Assembly: GCA_000436075.1 (NCBI GenBank)
Contig: FR884630.1
Location: 6,747-15,247, forward strand
DNA from: Eggerthella sp. CAG:209
GTDB taxonomy: Bacteria > Actinomycetota > Coriobacteriia > Coriobacteriales > Eggerthellaceae
Length of the DNA stretch: 8,501 nt
Direction of reading: 5' to 3'
Shown: positions 1 through 8,012 of the stretch, piece after piece
Position numbering within the stretch: position 1 is the first letter of the stretch
How the letters are laid out: each line of letters begins with the position of its first letter
Notes under the pieces: model-generated
Databases searched by the model: none
What the model saw: the letters and a program-made list of their open reading frames with translations, nothing else
Told to the model about the DNA's origin: nothing
Translations under genes and position numbers: made by a program

Positions 1-1912
<1,912 letters not shown>

Positions 1913-1921
1913 TGGTTAGCA

Positions 1922-1949
1922 ACGCCCCGGGCCATACGGCCTGGGGCGT
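1922..1949 (+). terminator. GC-rich hairpin between ftsH and folP-folK (weak terminator or processing stem)
   Basis: Arms 1922-1933 and 1938-1949 form a 12-bp stem with a single G-T wobble and an ATAC loop. It begins 10 bases after the ftsH stop and ends 7 bases before the next gene's Shine-Dalgarno. Only a poor TTT follows (1952-1954), so complete termination is unlikely. Partial attenuation, or protection of the upstream message end, fits better. Confidence 0.45.
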
Positions 1950-1956
1950 GGTTTAT

Positions 1957-1962
1957 AAGGAG
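1957..1962 (+). promoter_or_regulatory. Ribosome binding site of folP-folK
   Basis: AAGGAG lies 7 bases before the ATG at 1970. It decides the start in favour of that ATG. Confidence 0.85.
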
Positions 1963-1969
1963 CAAAACT

Positions 1970-3283
1970 ATGATTTGGCGCTGTGGACGCTTTCCCTTCG
2001 ATTCCCGCACTCCCGTTATCATGGGCATTTTGAACGTGACCCCCGATTCATTTTCCGATGGTGGCTCGTACGCCAACGTCGAGGAAGCGGTGGCTGCCGC
2101 TCAGAAAATGGTTGAAGAGGGCGCTCTTATCATCGATGTGGGCGGTGAATCAACGCGCCCTGGTGCAAATCCCGTGTCTGTCGAAGAAGAGCTTTCTCGC
2201 ACTATTCAGGTAGTGAAGCAGCTGGCTGAAAAGGATATATGCGTAAGCATCGATACCCGCCATGCCGAGGTGGCAAAGGCGGCGGTTGAAGCGGGTGCAA
2301 GCATCATCAACGATGTAACGGGCTTCCGCGATCCTGCTATGGTTGAGGTTGCCAAGGGGTGCGATGCTGGTTTGGTGGTAATGCATATGCTGGGCGACGA
2401 TCCTCGCACCATGCAGGATGAACCCCAATACGATGATGTGGTGGCGGAAGTATGCGAGTACCTCTCCAAGCGTGCTGCCGGGCTTGAGGCGGCCGGCATT
2501 GCCCACGATCGAATCTGCCTTGATCCTGGCCCCGGCTTTGGCAAAACCGCCAAGCAGACCATCGAGCTTATGCGCAACTTCCAGGAGTTAGTGCATCTGG
2601 GGTATCCCACAATGGTTGCCGTTTCCCGAAAGAGCTACATCGGCTACGCCTACGACATCGATGACCCCAAGGAGCGCGATGCCGCGTCTGCCGCAGAGGC
2701 ACTGATGGCATGCGAATTGGGCGCTTCGGTAATCCGCACCCATAACGTGGCGTTAACCGAAGAGTCGCTGAAGAAAAACCTGCGACCCTATGCGTTTATC
2801 GGCCTTGGCTGCAACGTTGCTTTGGTTGCCGACGAGGGCGAGGAGCTTGAGGGCAAGAAGGCAATGCTCAGCCAGGCTATCACCGATATGTGCCTATTGC
2901 CTGATTCTCAGATCATCGATGTTTCCAGCTTCTACGAAAGCGAGCCTGCTTATGTGGAAGACCAGGACTCGTTCGTTAATGCGGTGCTTATCTTGCGTAC
3001 GGGCCTGCCCCCGCAAGAGCTTTTGCGCTATCTGAATATCATTGAAGACAGGCTGGGTCGCATCCGCGAAAAGAAGAACGGTCCGCGCACGTGCGATTTG
3101 GATATCCTTGATTACCAGGGCTATGTGTCCGACTTGGAAGTACTGACTTTGCCTCATCCTCTTCTTACCGAACGTGATTTCGTGGTGAAACCGCTGCTTG
3201 AGATTGCTCCCAACCATGAGCTCTCCGATGGTACGAAAGTCACGCTCGATACCGTAACAGTGGGCAAGGCATGGAAGTGCTAA
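1970..3283 (+). CDS. folP-folK: Fused dihydropteroate synthase / HPPK (folate synthesis)
   Basis: This is a two-domain folate enzyme of 437 residues. HPPK pyrophosphorylates 6-hydroxymethyl-dihydropterin and DHPS condenses the product with p-aminobenzoate to dihydropteroate, in the cytosol. The N-terminal DHPS half (about 15-270) shows IMGILNVTPDSFSDGG (17-32), DVGGESTRPG (56-65), SIDT (93-96), IND (113-115), DPGPGFGK (185-192), SRKSYIG (219-225) and RTHNV (256-260), where many family members have R-x-H-D. The HPPK half (about 273-437) shows FIGLG (276-280), FYESEPAYVEDQDSF (321-335), the signature GPRTCDLDIL (371-380) and PHPLLTERDFVVKPLL (395-410). No stop or frameshift separates them, and each half is of normal domain length. 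DHPS-first is the reverse of the HPPK-DHPS order of eukaryotic fusions. The 3' end overlaps the ligase gene by 13 bases, implying co-translation. No folB or folE is in the window. Confidence 0.95.
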   Translation: MIWRCGRFPFDSRTPVIMGILNVTPDSFSDGGSYANVEEAVAAAQKMVEEGALIIDVGGESTRPGANPVSVEEELSRTIQVVKQLAEKDICVSIDTRHAEVAKAAVEAGASIINDVTGFRDPAMVEVAKGCDAGLVVMHMLGDDPRTMQDEPQYDDVVAEVCEYLSKRAAGLEAAGIAHDRICLDPGPGFGKTAKQTIELMRNFQELVHLGYPTMVAVSRKSYIGYAYDIDDPKERDAASAAEALMACELGASVIRTHNVALTEESLKKNLRPYAFIGLGCNVALVADEGEELEGKKAMLSQAITDMCLLPDSQIIDVSSFYESEPAYVEDQDSFVNAVLILRTGLPPQELLRYLNIIEDRLGRIREKKNGPRTCDLDILDYQGYVSDLEVLTLPHPLLTERDFVVKPLLEIAPNHELSDGTKVTLDTVTVGKAWKC

Positions 3284-4125
3284 GCCAGTCTGAGCATCAA
3301 AACAACGGTCGTGTTGCGAAAGGCGCCTCCTCGGTGGCGGCGCCTTTGCGCCCGGCCGTTTCTTCTTTTTGGGATTTGCACGCCTATGCGTGCGTCCGCT
3401 CGACGAATGAACTCGTAAAAGAAGCTCTTCGCCAGGGTGTGCCTGAGGGGTATTGTGCAACGGCCTTGGAGCAAGAAGGTGGCTATGGACGTCAGGGAAG
3501 GGTTTGGGCCAGCCCTTTGGGTGGTGTATACACTTCCTTCGCATTGCGACCCAACGTGTTGCCGCAAATGCTCCCCACTTTGAGCTTGGTCGCCTCATTG
3601 GCAGTAGCCGATGCACTTGAGCGGGTGCGTCCAAGCTGTAACCCACTTATCAAATGGCCCAATGATGTGCTTTGTCCAGAGGGGAAACTTGCGGGCATTT
3701 CGCTTGAGGCTTTAGCTGGCGGTGTGTGTGTTGGCGTGGGGGTCAATGTGTATGAGCCTTTCGCCAAGCGCGAAGTTGAGGGGAAGTACTCCTTGGCGTA
3801 TTTGCAAGATGGTGTTGTGGAAGCGGGCCTTTCTGCAGAACAGCGTACTGTCATGACCCAGGTGGTTGAAAGCATGCTTGAAGCAATGGAATGCCGCTAC
3901 GGACGCTGGCTCCAGGAGGGCTTCTCGGCTTTTATCGATGAGTACAGCCAGCGCTTTGCTTATCGCAATAAGCGGGCATCCCTCGCGCTTATCAATGGAG
4001 ATGAAACCATCGAGGGAATTATTCGTGGCGTTGATGGCTTGGGGCGTTTGCTTGTTGAAAACGACGTTGGGATTATTGTGCCCATGAGTTCTGGCGAAGT
4101 GCACGTGACTTCGCTTCAAAGATAG
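3271..4125 (+). CDS. birA: Biotin-[acetyl-CoA-carboxylase] ligase, catalytic-only (no HTH domain)
   Basis: The enzyme activates biotin to biotinyl-AMP and transfers it to the acceptor lysine of biotin carboxyl carrier proteins in the cytosol. Of 284 residues, the core contains STNE (44-47), GYGRQGRVWASP (71-82, the biotinyl-AMP loop), KWPNDVL (128-134), GKLAGIS with the catalytic-type lysine K139 (138-144), GVGVNV (155-160), and a C-terminal SH3-like domain (about 235-284). There is no N-terminal winged helix, so it should not act as a biotin repressor. The first 32 residues look low-complexity and contain a perfect DNA inverted repeat. The ATG at 3271 has only a weak Shine-Dalgarno and probably relies on coupling to the overlapping upstream gene. 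In-frame GTG (3334) and TTG (3346) are alternative starts. It is probably the third gene of the ftsH unit, and bioY downstream supplies a related function. Confidence 0.93.
   Translation: MEVLSQSEHQNNGRVAKGASSVAAPLRPAVSSFWDLHAYACVRSTNELVKEALRQGVPEGYCATALEQEGGYGRQGRVWASPLGGVYTSFALRPNVLPQMLPTLSLVASLAVADALERVRPSCNPLIKWPNDVLCPEGKLAGISLEALAGGVCVGVGVNVYEPFAKREVEGKYSLAYLQDGVVEAGLSAEQRTVMTQVVESMLEAMECRYGRWLQEGFSAFIDEYSQRFAYRNKRASLALINGDETIEGIIRGVDGLGRLLVENDVGIIVPMSSGEVHVTSLQR
3319..3347. repeat. Perfect 9-bp inverted repeat inside the 5' end of birA
   Basis: AAAGGCGCC (3319-3327) and GGCGCCTTT (3339-3347) are perfect reverse complements around an 11-base loop. The element lies in codons 17-26 of the annotated ligase, before the conserved domain begins. 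It may be a relic intergenic hairpin, or a structure modulating translation. Confidence 0.6.
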
Positions 4126-4131
4126 TCCGTA

Positions 4132-4150
4132 GCTGCTGGTTTAAAGCAGC
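4132..4150. terminator. Small hairpin at the birA/mntP convergent junction
   Basis: GCTGCT (4132-4137) pairs with AGCAGC (4145-4150) around a 7-base loop. Only 15 bases separate the two stop codons, and the right arm runs into the last mntP codons. Neither strand has a T-run after the stem, so it is at best a weak shared terminator. Confidence 0.3.
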
Positions 4151-4692
4151 AAGGATTTCAAGCCGATAAGAATGAGCACGGCGCCGCCAATGATGGTTGC
4201 CTTTTCGCCGAGCGCGTTACCGAAGCGTTTGCCGATAATTAGGGCAACGATGCAGGTAAGTGCCGTAGTGATGCCGATGATGCCCGAAGAGGTGAGTACG
4301 TTTACTTCCAGGGCGGCAAAGCTTACGCCGACGGCCAGGGCATCAATGCTGGTGGCAACTGCCTGGAACAGCAGTACAGGCATGGTGAGTGTCTGTTCGG
4401 ATGCCTCTTCGCCCTCTTCTTCGTGGAAGGCGTCCCAGATCATCTTTCCGCCGATGAATCCCAAGATCGCAAAGGTAATGATGCCAGCATATTGGGTGAT
4501 GAAATCGCTCACCAACTGACCCAGAACGAACCCTACAACGGGCATGAGAAACTGGAAAAAGCCGAAAGCGAGGGGCATGGAAAGGCTGCGGGTGCGTGAG
4601 ATTTTAGGATAGGCAAAGCTGTTGGAGATAGTAACGGCAAACGCATCCATAGCGAGTGCTAGACCAAGTATGACGATTTCGAAAACGCTCAC
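4141..4692 (-). CDS. mntP: Manganese efflux pump MntP
   Basis: MntP exports surplus Mn2+ across the cytoplasmic membrane. From the GTG start at 4692 the protein has 183 residues and about six hydrophobic helices, the usual family size. The two pseudo-symmetric halves carry the family motifs LALAMDAFAV (11-20, D16) and ATSIDALAVGVSFA (103-116, D107), with GFIGGKMIWDAF (78-89) and an acidic loop HEEEGEEASE (90-99) between halves. A longer reading from a TTG at 4737 adds 15 residues without homology. The GTG is preferred because AAAGGG lies 5 bases upstream (4698-4703) and because it puts MDAFA about 15 residues from the N-terminus, as in E. coli MntP. The gene is convergent with birA and divergent from the MATE gene. 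Its leader is structured (4727-4802), which suggests metal-dependent control. Confidence 0.93.
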   Translation of the reverse strand: MSVFEIVILGLALAMDAFAVTISNSFAYPKISRTRSLSMPLAFGFFQFLMPVVGFVLGQLVSDFITQYAGIITFAILGFIGGKMIWDAFHEEEGEEASEQTLTMPVLLFQAVATSIDALAVGVSFAALEVNVLTSSGIIGITTALTCIVALIIGKRFGNALGEKATIIGGAVLILIGLKSLLL

Positions 4693-4697
4693 GGCCG

Positions 4698-4703
4698 CCC
4701 TTT
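4698..4703 (-). promoter_or_regulatory. Ribosome binding site of mntP, deciding the GTG start
   Basis: On the minus strand AAAGGG stands 5 bases before the GTG at 4692-4690. No comparable site was seen for the upstream TTG, which lies within the inverted repeat of the leader. Confidence 0.65.
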
Positions 4704-4726
4704 CTTCAGTGCAAACTTGTATTTTC

Positions 4727-4802
4727 CCCCAAGGCAAGCCGCTTGTTGTCTAGGCGGTCAGCATGACACACATTTGATAAATACATGCATTTTGCCTAGG
4801 GG
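4727..4802 (-). promoter_or_regulatory. Candidate regulatory leader of mntP: three-helix fold / paired MntR-like boxes
   Basis: Read on the minus strand, CCCCTAGGCAA (4802-4792) pairs with TTGCCTTGGGG (4737-4727), giving 10 pairs and one T-T mismatch. Inside are a second helix (plus-strand GCATG 4761-4765 with CATGC 4784-4788, plus an inner ATTT-ATC-AAAT) and a third (CCGC 4739-4742 with GCGG 4754-4757). Together they give a compact three-way junction about 35 bases before the GTG. The same arms read as DNA look like two inverted copies of TTGCCTWGGGG, reminiscent of Bacillus MntR operators. I do not see the yybP-ykoY aptamer consensus. Which reading is right cannot be settled from one sequence. 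Confidence 0.45.
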
Positions 4803-4862
4803 ATATGGCGGTATTTAAGCTGCGTTATCAGAATAGGCAGAGCAATTGATTGGCTGCACGCG

Positions 4863-4890
4863 TTGATGCGGGTGGCCCGGCACAATAATG
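4863..4890 (+). promoter_or_regulatory. Candidate promoter of the MATE gene
   Basis: TTGATG (4863-4868), a 16-base spacer and ATAATG (4885-4890) form a good sigma-70-type pair. Transcription would start around 4896-4898, at or just past the ATG at 4895. This argues against that ATG as the translation start. Confidence 0.5.
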
Positions 4891-4974
4891 AAACATGAGC
4901 GAAAGGTACCGAGCCCGCATGGCCGAAGAGCAGATTCAGGGAGAACGGAAAGAACATCAAGGGGCACATTTCGA

Positions 4975-4980
4975 AGAGGG
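4975..4980 (+). promoter_or_regulatory. Ribosome binding site deciding the MATE start
   Basis: AGAGGG precedes the ATG at 4985 by 4 bases. The in-frame ATGs at 4895 and 4919 have no well-placed Shine-Dalgarno. Confidence 0.55.
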
Positions 4981-4984
4981 CACT

Positions 4985-6463
4985 ATGCGCAAACATGCTG
5001 CTGGGGGAGCAGCCGCTAAAGGCAACGACCGTACTGCGCGTATGGGAACGGGCCCCATTCCGAAATTGGTGCTGGAATTCGCCATTCCCTCTATCGTGGG
5101 TATGTTGGTTAACGGTGCCTACAACGTAATCGACTCCATCTTCCTTGGTCAGGCCATGGGCGAGATTGGCCTTTCGGTGGCAACTGCCGCCATGCCGCTA
5201 ATGACCATTTTCATGGCGTTGGGCATGCTTATCGGCAACGGTGGCAATGCGCTTGCCGCACTGCGCTTGGGCGAAGGCAACAAGCAGGCTGCTGAAAAGA
5301 GCCTTGGCAATACGGTGTGCCTTGGAATTATCATTGCGGTTGTGGTGGCGATAATCGCCTGTATCCCTCCCTGTATGGAGGCGCTCCTCTCGCTTTCCAG
5401 CGCTACGCCTGAAATCCACGATTACACCTACTCGTTTATCCAGATCGTCGCTTTTGGCGTTATCTTTCAGATCATCGGTATGGGCGTGAATAACTTCATC
5501 CGTACGGCAGGCGCACCAAACCGCGCCTTGCTTACCATGGTTATCGGCACGTTTTCCTGCATCATTCTGAACTACCTGTTTGTGTTGGTTTTTGGATGGG
5601 GCGTTGTGGGCAGCGCGCTGGCAACCGTGCTCGGTCAGGGTGTTTCCTGCGTTTGTGTATTGTGGTACTTCCTGTTCACCAAGAACGTTGCATTTAAGCT
5701 GCACGCACGCAACTTGAAGCTCGATGCTGAAGTAGTAGGGTTCATTTTCTCTTTGGGCGCTGCCAGCTTCATCATGCAGATGGCCATGTCAGTTATCAAC
5801 TTCCTTGTTAACTACCTGTTGGTGTTCTACGGTGCGCAGAGCCCCTTGGGCGCCGAAGCTGCGCTGGCGTCTATTGGCGTTGTGCAGCGTTGTGCCATGT
5901 TTACCGTGCTGCCCCTTATCGGTACCGCAGTGGCGATTCAGCCGCTGCTGGGATTCAATTACGGAGCAGGGCTTATCCCGCGTGTGCGCGAAACTGTGCG
6001 CTTCGGCATCTTGATGGCCACGGTTATTGGCACCTGCATGTGGATCATGATCATGCTGTTCTCGGGTGATATCGTAAGCTTCTTTGGCATTCGTGCTGAC
6101 GGTCTGCGCGACTTTACCGCCTTTGCGCTGAAAGTCCAGCTGCTTGTGCTTCCGGTTGTCGGATTCCAGATCGTGGTAGGCAACTACTTCCAGGCAACGG
6201 GGCAACCGATGAAATCTATCATCCTTTCCCTTACCCGTCAGGTTCTGTTCCTTATTCCTCTGTATATTGTGCTGCCCATCGTGCTGCCTATACTGGTGCC
6301 TGCACTTACCGGTTTGGACGCTCTGTATTTTGCGGTGCCGATCGCCGATGGTCTTTCCGTTGTTACCGCGGCGGCGTTCCTCGCATTCGAGATGCGCCGT
6401 TTGAAGCGTGTTGAGGCGGGAGAGGAAATGTCTCGCTTTGGCAAGGGCGCAAAGCATTCGTAG
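4985..6463 (+). CDS. MATE-family (MepA/DinF-like) multidrug efflux transporter
   Basis: This is a predicted inner-membrane antiporter that expels organic cations or drugs using a Na+ or H+ gradient; the substrate cannot be read from the sequence. From the ATG at 4985 it has 492 residues. The MATE core begins at GTGPIPKLVLEFAIPSIVGM, followed by about twelve hydrophobic helices in two homologous halves. Typical family stretches are the N-terminal NGAYNVIDSIFLGQ, the mid-protein NNFIRTAGAPNRALL and, in the second half, PLLGFNYGAG and NYFQATGQPMKSI. The C-terminus is short and basic. An in-frame ATG at 4895 would add 30 hydrophilic residues (522 total), but it lacks a ribosome site and lies at the predicted transcription start. 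The MATE N-terminal region is normally close to the first helix, so 4985 or even 5042 is more likely. The gene appears monocistronic and is divergent from mntP. Confidence 0.93.
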   Translation: MRKHAAGGAAAKGNDRTARMGTGPIPKLVLEFAIPSIVGMLVNGAYNVIDSIFLGQAMGEIGLSVATAAMPLMTIFMALGMLIGNGGNALAALRLGEGNKQAAEKSLGNTVCLGIIIAVVVAIIACIPPCMEALLSLSSATPEIHDYTYSFIQIVAFGVIFQIIGMGVNNFIRTAGAPNRALLTMVIGTFSCIILNYLFVLVFGWGVVGSALATVLGQGVSCVCVLWYFLFTKNVAFKLHARNLKLDAEVVGFIFSLGAASFIMQMAMSVINFLVNYLLVFYGAQSPLGAEAALASIGVVQRCAMFTVLPLIGTAVAIQPLLGFNYGAGLIPRVRETVRFGILMATVIGTCMWIMIMLFSGDIVSFFGIRADGLRDFTAFALKVQLLVLPVVGFQIVVGNYFQATGQPMKSIILSLTRQVLFLIPLYIVLPIVLPILVPALTGLDALYFAVPIADGLSVVTAAAFLAFEMRRLKRVEAGEEMSRFGKGAKHS

Positions 6464-6777
6464 GCGTCGTTTAAATTCCATGTGGTCTCGCTTATGGGTT
6501 GGTTGGCAGCCTGTGGGCTGGTGGTGGTTGTCATGCGCAGCGCCGAAGAGCACGATGTAGGGCATGGCTGCCTGTAGACGAACGGCGGTTGTAGCTCGCA
6601 AAGCATTCTTGGGTGCTTGTATTAAATGCCCGTTAACGCTGAGCTTTAGCCCCTTGCGCCAAGTGGCCGCTAAAGCCAAACTGCATCGGAGAATCCAGTT
6701 GCATACCTGCCGCAATTTTGTGCCGCATGACGTCTAACGCGAAACTACGCCGAATCGGATTGATTTGGAAAATGCCT
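6464..6777. other. Gene-free stretch between the MATE gene and the bioY leader
   Basis: I find no gene here. A plus-strand open stretch of about 55 codons ending at 6735 has no convincing start, ribosome site or recognisable protein. The long minus-strand frame is the overrun of a shadow of the MATE gene. No T-run terminator for the MATE gene is evident; a small CAGCC/GGCTG hairpin (6507-6520) is the only candidate. The stem-loop at 6643-6676 is the one clear structure. Confidence 0.6.
6643..6676. repeat. Stem-loop in the MATE-bioY intergenic region
   Basis: GCTTTAGC (6643-6650) and GCTAAAGC (6669-6676) are perfect complements. The enclosed 18 bases contain a second helix, CTTG (6653-6656) with CAAG (6660-6663) over a CGC loop. 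No T-run follows on either strand, so it is probably not a terminator. It lies upstream of the proposed bioY promoter, so it is not in the bioY message unless an earlier promoter exists. Confidence 0.5.
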
Positions 6778-6778
6778 G

Positions 6779-6822
6779 GTTATTCACAAAAGGCAACATA
6801 TCATACCTATTTGTGTATTAAC
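6779..6822. promoter_or_regulatory. Inverted repeat upstream of bioY (possible operator)
   Basis: GTTATTCACAAA (6779-6790) and TTTGTGTATTAAC (6810-6822) are near-perfect inverted copies (one substitution, one extra T) separated by 19 bases. The right half covers the proposed -35 region of bioY. It does not match the BioR or BioQ sites I know; there is slight similarity to the TTGT...AAC half-sites of BirA. The binding protein is unknown. Confidence 0.35.
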
Positions 6823-6847
6823 GTAATTTGAAAAAGTGCGTTATACT
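6818..6847 (+). promoter_or_regulatory. Candidate bioY promoter
   Basis: TATACT (6842-6847) is a good -10 box. TTAACG (6818-6823) is a weaker -35 at an 18-base distance. TAACG (6819-6823) and CGTTA (6839-6843) also form an inverted pair spanning the promoter. Transcription from about 6854 would give a leader of roughly 46 bases. Confidence 0.45.
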
Positions 6848-6882
6848 GCCCGATCATGACGTAGTATGCGTTTGTTCAAATC

Positions 6883-6890
6883 GAGGAAGG
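6883..6890 (+). promoter_or_regulatory. Ribosome binding site of bioY
   Basis: GAGGAAGG stands 9 bases before the ATG at 6900 and decides against an in-frame TTG at 6828, which would add 24 unrelated residues and start inside the promoter region. Confidence 0.8.
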
Positions 6891-6899
6891 AATAAAATA

Positions 6900-7508
6900 A
6901 TGTCCGAAGTAATGACGCAGCATTCCACCGCACGTGCTCGTTCCGTCGCGTTCTGCGGCCTGTCCATCGCTCTTATGGCGGTTGCGGCATGGGTTACGGT
7001 TCCCTTTGGACCGGTTCCCTTCACCTTGCAGACGCTGGCAGTAATGTTTGTGCTGTTCGCATTGCCCGCCAAGCAGGCGCTGGTCGCAATCGGCGGCTAT
7101 ATCGTTCTCGGTGGTCTGGGTCTTCCGGTGTTCTCTTCCTTCAAGGGTGGTTTGGCTGCACTGATGGGCCCCACGGGTGGTTTCATCGTCGGCTTCTTCG
7201 TTGCTGCTGTGGTTGCTATCGCCGCTGCTTCTCTTCTGAAGCGCACTCCCTTGTTTGCTTCCGAGGAGCAGAAATCCTTCTTTGGAACTCACATTGCCGC
7301 AGGCGTTCTTGCTCGTAATGTGGTTATGGGTGTGGTGTTCCTGGCGGTTCTCTATGTGTTTGGTTGGGCGTGGCTCATGGTGGCGGGCCATCTTAGCGCT
7401 GAGGCTGCATTTGCCGCTGCGGTAGCGCCCTTCGTCCTGATTGACGCAATGAAGATGATTGCCGCTGTGCTGATTGCCCAGGCAGTAAGCGCTGTAGTCG
7501 CTCGCTAG
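6900..7508 (+). CDS. bioY: Biotin transporter BioY (ECF S component)
   Basis: BioY is the membrane-embedded substrate-binding subunit that captures biotin for an energy-coupling-factor transporter. The protein has 202 residues, the normal length, with about six hydrophobic helices. Family motifs are VPFTLQTLAV (39-48), GLGLPVFSSFKGGLAALMGP (72-91) followed by TGGFIVGF (92-99), and the C-terminal PFVLIDAMKMIAA (177-189), where an Asp and a Lys sit as in other BioY proteins. No ATPase (BioM) or T component (BioN) is adjacent, so it probably uses a shared EcfAA'T module encoded elsewhere. The start at 6900 follows a strong Shine-Dalgarno and its own promoter candidate. It ends in a T-rich terminator 180 bases downstream. 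Together with the ligase at 3271 it points to biotin salvage; whether the organism also synthesises biotin cannot be judged here. Confidence 0.95.
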   Translation: MSEVMTQHSTARARSVAFCGLSIALMAVAAWVTVPFGPVPFTLQTLAVMFVLFALPAKQALVAIGGYIVLGGLGLPVFSSFKGGLAALMGPTGGFIVGFFVAAVVAIAAASLLKRTPLFASEEQKSFFGTHIAAGVLARNVVMGVVFLAVLYVFGWAWLMVAGHLSAEAAFAAAVAPFVLIDAMKMIAAVLIAQAVSAVVAR

Positions 7509-7514
7509 GTTTGC

Positions 7515-7601
7515 AGGCGTAGCTGTCGAAGCTGTTTTGCGGCCCGTGAGGCTGGTCGTTTCGCCTGAGTACTCGGGCGTAGCTATCGATGTTGCATTGC
7601 G
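7515..7601. repeat. Two 27-base direct repeats spaced by 60 bases
   Basis: The stretch at 7515-7541 recurs at 7575-7601. From GGCGTAGCT onward 21 of 26 bases agree, ending in TTGCG. The intervening sequence is not repeated again. It lies just after the bioY stop, in its 3' untranslated region, with no ORF across it. Confidence 0.55.
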
Positions 7602-7687
7602 AATATTGGACTGAATTCGGGGAACCCGGTTATCGAACCGACTTCGATTAATTCGGATATCAGACTGGCTCTGATTGGCTGTCAGGT

Positions 7688-7716
7688 AAGGAGGACCGCA
7701 TCATGCGGCCCTCCTT
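7688..7716 (+). terminator. bioY: Rho-independent terminator after bioY
   Basis: AAGGAGG (7688-7694) pairs with CCTCCTT (7710-7716), and CCGC (7696-7699) with GCGG (7705-7708), around one A-C mismatch and an ATCAT loop. The stem runs into TTTATAT. It is the only strong terminator downstream of bioY before the repeat block. Confidence 0.75.
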
Positions 7717-7767
7717 TATATGCGTAAATACTGGGTGAAGCCTGGCAAGAAACGACCATTGTGTATT

Positions 7768-7868
7768 CGCGTGCACCGAAAGGTGCCTTTTTGGGTGAGA
7801 CCTAGCTGCAATGCATTCCTAAGTGGCAAGTTGTGGCAATATTTCGTCGCGGTGCATCCCCGAAGGGG
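7768..7868 (+). repeat. 101-bp direct repeat, copy 1
   Basis: It is identical to 8291-8391 at 94 of 101 positions with no gaps. It opens with a GCACC-GAAA-GGTGC hairpin (7773-7786) followed by CTTTTT, ends with CCCC-GAA-GGGG (7858-7868), and contains one bipartite motif (7834-7857). Confidence 0.9.
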
Positions 7869-7936
7869 TCCTGGACAGGAAAAACGCCCTTTCGTGGCAA
7901 GATATCGCCGCCATGCATGCGAAATGAGCTGGTTTT

Positions 7937-8012
7937 GGCAAGATATGCTCCCCATGTATTCAAAATGCCCTGCAAAGCGCCGTTTGGGAATACATCTCGC
8001 GGGTATCTTGCC
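7937..8012. repeat. Imperfect palindrome in the repeat block
   Basis: GGCAAGATA (7937-7945) pairs with TATCTTGCC (8004-8012), and ATGTATTC (7954-7961) pairs with GAATACAT (7988-7995). An unpaired 8-base internal loop lies on each side and a 26-base terminal loop. The arms are the third forward and the first reverse bipartite motif. More loosely, 7834-7918 mirrors 7990-8073. Confidence 0.65.

Noticed and set aside
4693..4737. TTG start for mntP at 4737
   Set aside because: It adds residues outside the family, lacks a ribosome site and falls inside the leader inverted repeat.
4693..4894. yybP-ykoY manganese riboswitch upstream of mntP
   Set aside because: The characteristic conserved loop sequences are not visible; only a differently organised fold is present, which is listed separately.
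5789..6715. Long minus-strand frame opposite the MATE gene, running into the downstream gap
   Set aside because: Composition-driven shadow rich in His, Gln, Arg and Asn, with no recognisable domain; the part beyond 6463 gives no recognisable protein.
6828..6899. TTG start for bioY at 6828
   Set aside because: It overlaps the likely promoter, and a much better Shine-Dalgarno precedes the ATG at 6900.
6464..6899. tRNA or other known RNA gene in the gap
   Set aside because: No cloverleaf pattern or TTC/anticodon arrangement found by eye; only isolated hairpins are present.
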